From positions 1-64,000 of the forward strand of contig NZ_FRFE01000025.1 in assembly GCF_900143695.1 (NCBI RefSeq): 64,000 nucleotides of DNA, given 5' to 3'. Of this stretch, positions 57,619-64,000 are shown one piece after another. The notes under the pieces are model-generated. The model ran no database searches and was not told where the DNA came from. It worked only from the letters and a program-made list of their open reading frames with translations. The position numbers were made by a program, and so were the translations under genes. The stretch is from Desulfopila aestuarii DSM 18488. Its GTDB lineage: Bacteria > Desulfobacterota > Desulfobulbia > Desulfobulbales > Desulfocapsaceae. Position 1 is the stretch's first letter, and each line of letters begins with the position of its first letter.

Positions 57619-57700
57619 TTATGCGATCGTTGTCAAAGAACAGATGAAAATCAAGATGATTTTCTTTGAAAAATCAACGCATAACGACTCTACAGCCGAA

Positions 57701-57769
57701 AGCATTGGTGACGTCAAGGGCGCGAAGCAGAGCGGAGCGTTTATCTTGACCCTTGACTTCACCAATGCT
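57701..57769. repeat. Long inverted repeat beside the IS
   Basis: Arms AGCATTGGTGACGTCAAGGG (57701-57720) and CCCTTGACTTCACCAATGCT (57750-57769) pair over 20 bases with one mismatch, around a 29-base loop. It may be part of the IS end, a small non-autonomous element, or a bidirectional structure of another kind. No T run follows. Confidence 0.6.
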
Positions 57770-57833
57770 GGAGGCTACTTCACGGCCACATTACAGGAAT
57801 AGCATCACCAGATTAGAGTTTGCAGGTAGGTAA

Positions 57834-58022
57834 AATGCAGCAACTATCCTGAAAAATAGCGTTTTCCAGGCAGCGTTAGAAAAGAAGGGGGATAAAAAGT
57901 ATCTCTGGGAAGATATTCGAGGCTTCTTTCATCACTATCAAATCGATATAATTGAAATCATTTTATGTGCGATAGCGTTTGGTTATGAACGGCACAAGTT
58001 GAAATATGACTGCTCGACGTAG
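57834..58022 (+). pseudogene. Truncated gene fragment next to the IS
   Basis: An open frame of 62 codons after a stop, without a start codon in context, reading NSVFQAALEKKGDKKYLWED, then IRGFFHHYQIDIIEIIL. The residues look like the C-terminal end of a real protein, probably cut off by the neighbouring insertion. No family was recognised. Confidence 0.4.
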
Positions 58023-58296
58023 AGCCTAAATGAGCAGTAATTTTGTCTAAGATCATGCCTTGAAATGATGCATTTCCAAGGTTATTTTGGGGGGTTGCTT
58101 TAATGATGGTGAAAATAACTCACGTGCCTCTATTTTGGATGTTTTATAGCCATAGGTTGATTTTAAGCGAACGTTCTGTCGACATCCCTGGTTCTTGGTT
58201 CCCCTGTTCGACGTTTTTTTTTGATCTAAATGGCTAAAACGGGAATAGCTAAACCCTTAGCCATTTATTTATGCACCAAGCTAACCACTTCTTTTA

Positions 58297-59414
58297 TTTA
58301 TTAACCTGGCGACAAAATTAGTGAATTATGTTAAATTGTTGGAATGAAATAAACAGATACAAGATCACTCTCAAGTGAAATCCAACAACACAATAGGAAT
58401 CTTGCGATAAGCCTTTTCAAAAAAGGCGTAGAGCGCAAAGAAATAGCCAAAATCATCGGCATCCATTATGGCGTAGCATGCCGATGGCATAAGAGCCTGG
58501 GATAAGGGAGATCGCAAGGCCAAAGCGATACAGCTTGAGAAGCGGGGGCTGAGTAAGGGTGCTAATTGCATACTTACCGTTGATCAGGAGCGATGCCTGA
58601 AAAGATTGCTGGTCGAGAAAAATCCACAACAACTTAAATTGCTATTTGCGCTATGGACCCGCAAGGCAATTCAGTCTGTTGTTTATCAGATGTGGCGCGT
58701 GCGAATGGCTATCCGCACTATAGGTGACTATCGGAAAAGATGGGGTTTTACACCTCAGAAACCTTTCCGAAAAGCCTATGAGCAAAGCCCTAAAGCTGTC
58801 CAGGAATGGCTTGATGTTACCTATCCAAAGATTAAAAGCCGTGCAGCAGCAGAGAAGGCTGAAATCTACTGGGGGGAGATGAGACCGGAGTTCGCAATGA
58901 TTGTCAGCAGAGTCGAGATTACGCGCCCCGTGGCAAGACCCCTGTTGTTGCAATCAATGCGAAACGTTTTTCACTCAATATGATTTCTGCTATCAACAAT
59001 AAAGGCCTGTTGCGATTCATGATGTACGAGTCAACCATGACAGCAGGTGTTTTGCTCAAATTCATGAAACGTCTGATAAAAGATGCAGACAGAAAGCTGT
59101 TTGCTGGACACTTTGAAAGTGCACCATGCAATTTTGGTGCGGCGATGGCTCGAAAAAGATAAAAATAAAGAGGAGATAGAGGTATTTTATCTACCCTCAT
59201 TTTCTCCAGAACTTAATCCAGATGAGTACCTCAATTGCGACCTGAAGTCAGGTATTCGGCGTGCTGCTCCGAGCAGAAGCAGTGAAGATCTGAAGAAGAC
59301 AGTATCGAACCACATGCGGATGTTGCAAAAGAAATCTGCAAGGGTTGCGAAGTATTTTGAACATCCGTCAATCAAATATGCAGCGTGAACCTATATCGCC
59401 GCCGAGTTAATAAA
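58297..59414 (+). mobile_element. Decayed IS630-family element
   Basis: TTTATTAACCTGGCGAC at 58297-58313 and, on the complement, TTTATTAACTCGGCGGC ending at 59414 are imperfect terminal inverted repeats. They enclose a frameshifted IS630-type transposase gene. The TA target duplication typical of the family is not clean at both ends. Confidence 0.65.
58374..59388 (+). pseudogene. IS630-family transposase, frameshifted
   Basis: Pieces in several frames line up in order. The N-terminal HTH is NLAISLFKKGVERKEIAKII. Next come LFALWTRKAIQ and YRKRWGFTPQKP (58606-58983), then a shift to SLNMISAINNKGLLRFMMYE (58980 on), and a final piece with LPSFSPELNPDEYLNCDLKS (59083-59388). The FSPELNPDEYLN segment is the DDE-family C-terminal motif of IS630/Tc1. 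At least two frameshifts and several stops make it inactive. Confidence 0.8.
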
Positions 59415-59442
59415 CTAAACCAATAAATTATCCATTAATGCC

Positions 59443-60633
59443 ATGAGTCGCAAACGTGTTTTAATAGTTATTAGTAATCTAGAATATGGCGGCGCACAAC
59501 GTCAAGCAATTGAACTTCTAAATAATTTGGATTCATCCGAGTACGAGCCGTATATCTGCTCATTATCTGATTATGCGCCACTTAAAAATACTATTATTGA
59601 TGCAGACAGACGTTTAATCATTATCCAAAAACAATGGAAATTTGATATTTCTGTTGTCTTCAAATTAATCAAACTTATAAAGCAATTAAGAATAGACATT
59701 ATACATAGCTTTCTATTCGATTCAGAAATTGCCTCTCGATTGGCTGGCAGATTATGTTCAGTACGAGCTATCATTGGATCTGAACGAAATTCAAATTATT
59801 CTCTAAAATGGCGCCAATTAATTGCTTATCGTCTGACTAGGAATTCAGTTGGAATTATTATTGCCAACTCTTGGGCAGGCGCCAAATTTAACTCCAAAAT
59901 GCAGGGATTACCTGTTGATCGTTATCGAGTCATACATAATGGCATAGATACAAATAGATTCTTCCCAAGACCCAATTTGAACGAGTATAAAACAAGTCTT
60001 GGGTTTGACATTAGTGATCGCCTTGTAGGAATGTTTGCAAGTTTCAAAACACAAAAGAATCACATGTTGGCACTGAAAGCTATGAAAAGAGTTTTCAACC
60101 AAATTCCAAACACAAAATTCCTTATGGTTGGCGAAAAGTTACATGCGGGCATGCATGGTTCAGATGCTTATTATAACAAAATATGGACATTAGTTGATCA
60201 AATCGGCATCAGAGAGCACTGCTTTTTTCTTGGGAATAGAGATGATGTTGAAAAACTCTATTGTGCGTGTGATCTTACTATTCTTCCTTCTTTATTTGAA
60301 GGGACACCCAATGCACTACTGGAATCGATGGCATGTGGGACACCCGTGATTGCAACTGACGTCTCGGACAATTCTATAATCATACAAGATGGTATCTCTG
60401 GACTGATTGTACCTTTAGGTGATGATCAACTTTTATCAGAAAAAATAATAGGGCTGCTCAGAAACAAAACACTACTCCAGCAATACGGAGAAAACGCATC
60501 CCGCCGAATTATAAAAGAATATACGAGTAAAAAATTGGCTGAAAAAACAGCCTTTGTCTATGAAGAGGCGTTAGCACGCAACAACAAAAAATCTCTTCGC
60601 CCTAGACTTATAGAAAAAAAGAGGGCAAAATGA
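59443..60633 (+). CDS. Glycosyltransferase family 4
   Basis: A 396-residue GT-B enzyme. It begins VLIVISNLEYGGAQRQAIEL (GGAQ acceptor motif). The donor half has VGMFASFKTQKNHMLALKAM, CFFLGNRDDVEKLYCACDLT and the E-x7-E motif in LFEGTPNALLESMACGTPVI. The next gene overlaps it by ATGA (60630-60633), so the two are co-translated. Confidence 0.9.
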   Translation: MSRKRVLIVISNLEYGGAQRQAIELLNNLDSSEYEPYICSLSDYAPLKNTIIDADRRLIIIQKQWKFDISVVFKLIKLIKQLRIDIIHSFLFDSEIASRLAGRLCSVRAIIGSERNSNYSLKWRQLIAYRLTRNSVGIIIANSWAGAKFNSKMQGLPVDRYRVIHNGIDTNRFFPRPNLNEYKTSLGFDISDRLVGMFASFKTQKNHMLALKAMKRVFNQIPNTKFLMVGEKLHAGMHGSDAYYNKIWTLVDQIGIREHCFFLGNRDDVEKLYCACDLTILPSLFEGTPNALLESMACGTPVIATDVSDNSIIIQDGISGLIVPLGDDQLLSEKIIGLLRNKTLLQQYGENASRRIIKEYTSKKLAEKTAFVYEEALARNNKKSLRPRLIEKKRAK

Positions 60634-61775
60634 AAGTGGTAGTTGCTACACACTATCCAACTCAACTTGACTCCCCCAGAGGTGGTGTCGAAGCAGTTAG
60701 CGTTGTCCTAGCTGATGCATTGGCTTCATTGCCAGATCTGGAGGTTAATGTCGTTGCCTTAGATACTACAGTCAAAAACAATCGTGTTTTTAAACTGAAA
60801 AATGGTGTCATAATTCATAGGATAGCAGCACCAGCAGGTAGCATGTTAATCAGCTCCATTAGTACATGGAAAAAGATATTACAAAAATTCATCATCGAAC
60901 TATCGCCAGATATCGTCCACGCTCATGATACTTACGGATTAATGACCACAAACCTTGATATACCGCGCGTTTTCACAATGCACGGCTTTATACACAGAGA
61001 CGTAATGTTCTCTAAACAATACTTCCCTTTTATCAGATCACATATATGGCGTTTTTTCGAAACTGCTTCCTGGGCATCCCACCCCAACATTATCGCTATT
61101 AACAAATATGTTCATAATCGTATTTCACCACATACCAAAGGAAATATTTACGATATCGAAAATCCCATAGACAAATGCTTTTTCAATACTAATGAAGGCG
61201 TCAAAAAAGATCAAACTATATTTTCGTCAGCAGTCATTGCTCCGAGAAAGAATATTCTTTCCTTAATTAACGCTTTCGAAATGCTTCTTCACGATTTTCC
61301 AGAATTTTCATTGCAGCTGGCCGGACCAATTACCAATCACAAATACGGTGAAATTATTAAAAAGAGGATAAACAGCAACAAACTCGCTGGCAAAGTAATT
61401 CTTCTAGGCCAACTCAACAGATCTCATATTGTTGAGAAACTATCTAGTGCAAGTATTTTTGCACTCACTTCACTTGAAGAGAGTGCTCCTTTAGGTATAT
61501 CCGAAGCATTAGCAGTCGGCACCCCAGTTGTTACATCTGATAGATGCGGAATGCCATATATGATTGATCACGGACAAACAGGATTTCTTGTTGACCCACT
61601 TAATGTTTATGATATCTATCATAAATTCAGAAAATTGCTCAACAACAAACAACTACGTAAACACATGGGAACCCGAGCTAAAAATATTGCACACAAGATA
61701 TATGAGCCAACAGTTGTAGCCGAGAAAACTAGAAATGTTTATCTTAAAATATTGCAGTCTAACGTATCCCGGTAA
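60630..61775 (+). CDS. Glycosyltransferase family 4
   Basis: A 381-residue GT-B enzyme, translationally coupled to the gene before it. It has the GGVEAVSVVLADALASL motif near the N-terminus. The donor half includes APRKNILSLINAFEML, VILLGQLNRSHIVEKLSSAS, and EESAPLGISEALAVGTPVVT with its E-x7-E pattern. It lies just before the beta-helix protein and exosortase. Confidence 0.9.
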   Translation: MKVVVATHYPTQLDSPRGGVEAVSVVLADALASLPDLEVNVVALDTTVKNNRVFKLKNGVIIHRIAAPAGSMLISSISTWKKILQKFIIELSPDIVHAHDTYGLMTTNLDIPRVFTMHGFIHRDVMFSKQYFPFIRSHIWRFFETASWASHPNIIAINKYVHNRISPHTKGNIYDIENPIDKCFFNTNEGVKKDQTIFSSAVIAPRKNILSLINAFEMLLHDFPEFSLQLAGPITNHKYGEIIKKRINSNKLAGKVILLGQLNRSHIVEKLSSASIFALTSLEESAPLGISEALAVGTPVVTSDRCGMPYMIDHGQTGFLVDPLNVYDIYHKFRKLLNNKQLRKHMGTRAKNIAHKIYEPTVVAEKTRNVYLKILQSNVSR

Positions 61776-61825
61776 TACATTATACTCACCGGAAACTATT
61801 AGTGGATGCCACAAGGAGGTTTATC

Positions 61826-63478
61826 ATGTTTACAAAATTCTATACTATCTCAATTTCTATCGCAATCTATCTTATATCATTCTCAAGCGCGTATTCATAC
61901 TCTCCACCTACAGCCATACCGAGTCCTGGCCTTTGGGGAACCACAAATCCTATAGATACTCCAGCGCCAGATCCTCAAAATAGATGTCCTTCTTGGCCAA
62001 GCAACTCAAATGTTGATTGTTATTATATAGATGCATCCCATTCAAACTCGACTGACTCATCTAATCCATTAGGATATCCCGACAAGCCCCGTATCTCTAT
62101 CCCTGAAATTGCCTACAATGCTGGATCATATGTTTCCATCAATAATTCCTCATATACTGGAGGCTCTCAAATTATAACCACTTTTAATGGTACAGCATCA
62201 AGTCCTGTATGGGTTGTTGGAAAAAATATGACTGCCATTCGTGAGTGGATCGTTAAAGGATCATATGTGATATTCGACAACATAGATTTTTCTACCAACT
62301 ATGGAATCCTGCAATTAAGACCTCACAATGGTAGTAATATTCATCATTTTTCCCTTCGAAATTCAAATTTAGAAGGCTCTGGCACCTATGGTGGAAATGG
62401 TTCAGCAATTTCTATATATGGCGATTCAACCAATAGAGTTACAGATATTATCATCTACAATAATACTATTCAGAGTTTTGGCGATAACAATTATATATCT
62501 GAAAACGACTTCCATGGCATTCTCCCAACTGCATATAGCAACAATATTTGGATATTAAACAACAATATTTTTAACAATGGTGGAGATTCTATACAAGTTG
62601 GTTCAGCTACTTTGAATGATGTAGCTCGTCCTCATCACATTTTTATTGCAAACAACACTCTTCACGATGATAGAGAAAATGCCATTGACATAAAAAGATC
62701 TCAAAATGTTATTGTCTACAACAATACATGCTACAATTACTCGTCCAGAGATTCCTCTGCCGGTGAAGGTATTGTTGTCCACGACAGTCCAGATAATGTG
62801 TGGGTAATTAACAATATTGTCCATAATAGTACTATTGGCATAACTTCAACTGGAAGTACCAATACATTTTTTATTGGGAACGTAGTCTATTCAACCGACA
62901 CAGCATTCCACATTAGAGGAGCAACAACTGGCGGAATTTTCAATAATTCACTTTCTTTATATAAACGTGGCATAACCGTTAGTTCAAATAATATTTCAAT
63001 ACTAAATAATATTTTGTCTAACCGAGAAGATGTTAATGAGGCAGACCTTTCCTTTGGTGACACATTAGATGCTAGCACATCGAGCGTAGACTACACATTA
63101 TTTAGTAGCTCCTACTCCCCAACAATCCAAGTTGGAAGCACTCAAATGAGTATCGGTGATTTTAAAGCCAGCTTCGGGAAATGCAATATACTATGTGAGG
63201 AAGTCGCTAATATCGGATTTTTAACTTCTCAAAGCAATGATTTTCGATTATCAAGTACATCAATTGCTATTGACAAAGGTTTTCTTATTTCTCCGCTTTC
63301 TCTTTTCAGTCAACAGTACGCTCTCGATCTCAATATGGACTACATGGGAAATCATCGCCCATCTGGCTCTACTCTCGATATAGGAGCGTTCGAATACCCT
63401 ATTGATTCACCTGTTGGATCTATCCCACCTACACCGCAAACTATTGCTCCGGTCATTAAATCCATCATACAACAATGA
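61826..63478 (+). CDS. Secreted parallel beta-helix protein
   Basis: A 550-residue exported protein. The ATG at 61826 is chosen because AAGGAGG lies 6 bases upstream, followed by a signal peptide (hydrophobic residues ~5-25, ending SSAYS). From about residue 140 to 400 it has right-handed beta-helix repeats rich in Asn (IIYNNTIQSF, IWILNNNIFNNGGDS, VIVYNNTCYNY, VWVINNIVHNS). The C-terminal part ends with GNHRPSGSTLDIGAFEYP, a common ending of such proteins. The fold is that of polysaccharide lyases or epimerases, so it may trim or modify the polymer in the periplasm. Its stop overlaps the exosortase start. Confidence 0.85.
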   Translation: MFTKFYTISISIAIYLISFSSAYSYSPPTAIPSPGLWGTTNPIDTPAPDPQNRCPSWPSNSNVDCYYIDASHSNSTDSSNPLGYPDKPRISIPEIAYNAGSYVSINNSSYTGGSQIITTFNGTASSPVWVVGKNMTAIREWIVKGSYVIFDNIDFSTNYGILQLRPHNGSNIHHFSLRNSNLEGSGTYGGNGSAISIYGDSTNRVTDIIIYNNTIQSFGDNNYISENDFHGILPTAYSNNIWILNNNIFNNGGDSIQVGSATLNDVARPHHIFIANNTLHDDRENAIDIKRSQNVIVYNNTCYNYSSRDSSAGEGIVVHDSPDNVWVINNIVHNSTIGITSTGSTNTFFIGNVVYSTDTAFHIRGATTGGIFNNSLSLYKRGITVSSNNISILNNILSNREDVNEADLSFGDTLDASTSSVDYTLFSSSYSPTIQVGSTQMSIGDFKASFGKCNILCEEVANIGFLTSQSNDFRLSSTSIAIDKGFLISPLSLFSQQYALDLNMDYMGNHRPSGSTLDIGAFEYPIDSPVGSIPPTPQTIAPVIKSIIQQ

Positions 63479-64000
63479 CACACGTATCAAATATTAGACT
63501 TCGAACCTTGGCCAGTATCTTATCATTGATACTGGCCATAATGGTATTGTATTGGGATAATTCACAATGGCTCTATTCTCAATGGATAACCGACAAAGCC
63601 TATTCCCATGGCTTTTTCATTCCATTCGTTAGTCTTTACCTCATCTGGTGCAAAAAAGACTTCTTTGAAATTATTCCTGCAAAACCAAACCGGTTTATTG
63701 GCTATCTTTGTATAGGTTGTTGTTTGTTCCTGCTTTTAATTGGCCGCGTTGGTGCAATCATTCAGCTGGAAGCCTTTTCCTTTTTTTTAATTATTCCCAG
63801 TATCATTCTTCTGTTATACGGATGGAATTATCTCAGAATATCACTCTTTCCAATACTTTACCTGCAGCTCATGATACCATGGATGGATCCTATTCTTGAA
63901 AGGATGCATAGGCCATTTCAAATTGTTACTGCCAAAATAGGTTCTGCTCTTCTTCAATTGAAATACCCCGTTTACACTGATGATTTACACATCAATCTCC
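63475..64000 (+). CDS. Exosortase, N-terminal part (runs off window)
   Basis: The frame is open from an ATG at 63475 (overlapping the previous stop, ATGA) to the window end, 175 codons. It encodes a multi-pass membrane protein with the exosortase signature DKAYSHGFFIPFVSLYLIW, then further hydrophobic segments and LMIPWMDPILE. Exosortases cut PEP-CTERM proteins at the inner membrane; the catalytic Cys, Arg and His are expected beyond the window. Its location in an EPS locus points to the XrtA/EpsH class. A PEP-CTERM substrate gene lies at 30263-30832. Confidence 0.85.
   Translation, partial: MTHVSNIRLRTLASILSLILAIMVLYWDNSQWLYSQWITDKAYSHGFFIPFVSLYLIWCKKDFFEIIPAKPNRFIGYLCIGCCLFLLLIGRVGAIIQLEAFSFFLIIPSIILLLYGWNYLRISLFPILYLQLMIPWMDPILERMHRPFQIVTAKIGSALLQLKYPVYTDDLHINL

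Larger units (their letters stand above)
55990..57790 (+). mobile_element. IS3-family-like insertion sequence
   Basis: Carries orfA (HTH) and orfB (rve-type DDE integrase core) in the IS3 arrangement. Base composition jumps relative to the AT-rich flanks. Limits are estimates, because no clear terminal inverted repeats were found. It separates two blocks of glycosyltransferase genes. Confidence 0.7.
57619..58296. other. Region between the two IS elements
   Basis: Contains the right part of the IS3-like element, the long inverted repeat at 57701-57769 and a truncated gene fragment at 57834-58022, described separately. The rest (58023-58296) is AT-rich and unremarkable. Confidence 0.3.

Overview
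The window looks like a piece of a Gram-negative, anaerobe-type delta-proteobacterial (Desulfobacterota, possibly Desulfobulbales-like) chromosome. This is an inference from gene content: a PEP-CTERM protein plus an exosortase-linked exopolysaccharide locus, a GlnA-GlnD-GlnB-AmtB nitrogen block, a cysteine synthase/cysteinyl-tRNA synthetase fusion, and several PilZ or MshEN (c-di-GMP type) proteins. No 16S or other decisive marker is present. Core genes are moderately GC-rich; the right third is clearly AT-rich.

Region 1 (1-12.9 kb) is accessory DNA ending at a tRNA-Arg(TCT) gene. It holds the end of an IS66-type element, a leucine-rich repeat protein, an IS1595/ISXO2-type transposase split by a secreted DUF5648-repeat gene, a CoiA-like protein, and a compact minus-strand element (7.25-12.45 kb). 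The element encodes an AlpA-like helix-turn-helix protein, a cysteine-rich protein, a prim-pol/RepA-type ATPase, a zinc-ribbon protein and four small overlapping genes. An array of TGGGAAA and TGCGTTTGC repeats beside the primase gene looks like a replication origin or operator block. It resembles a phage satellite or integrative replicon. No integrase and no second att site were found.

Region 2 (12.9-32.8 kb) is core chromosome. On the minus strand lie tRNA-Arg, a CysK-CysS fusion whose synthetase half lacks the HIGH motif, a DciA/DUF721 protein, and glnA, glnD, glnB, amtB. Then come an MtnA-like isomerase, PilZ proteins, rmlA-rmlD, a UPF0280 protein, CvpA, a Sfp-type phosphopantetheinyl transferase, MutM, a PEP-CTERM protein behind a sigma-54-like promoter, and a MshEN-domain membrane protein.

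Region 3 (32.9-64.0 kb) is a surface-polysaccharide and exosortase locus on the plus strand. A giant secreted repeat/PKD protein is followed by wecB, an EpsB-type priming glycosyltransferase, a deacetylase-like protein, a WecG/TagA/CpsF transferase, a Wzy-like polymerase, a sulfotransferase, a Wzx flippase, a broken FrhB-like gene, a pyruvyltransferase and several glycosyltransferases and deacetylases. Two IS elements (IS3-like, and a decayed IS630) sit inside it. It ends with a beta-helix protein and the start of an exosortase gene that runs off the window. Together these genes would build and export a decorated extracellular polysaccharide (sulfate, pyruvate, deacetylated sugars) into which PEP-CTERM proteins are sorted.
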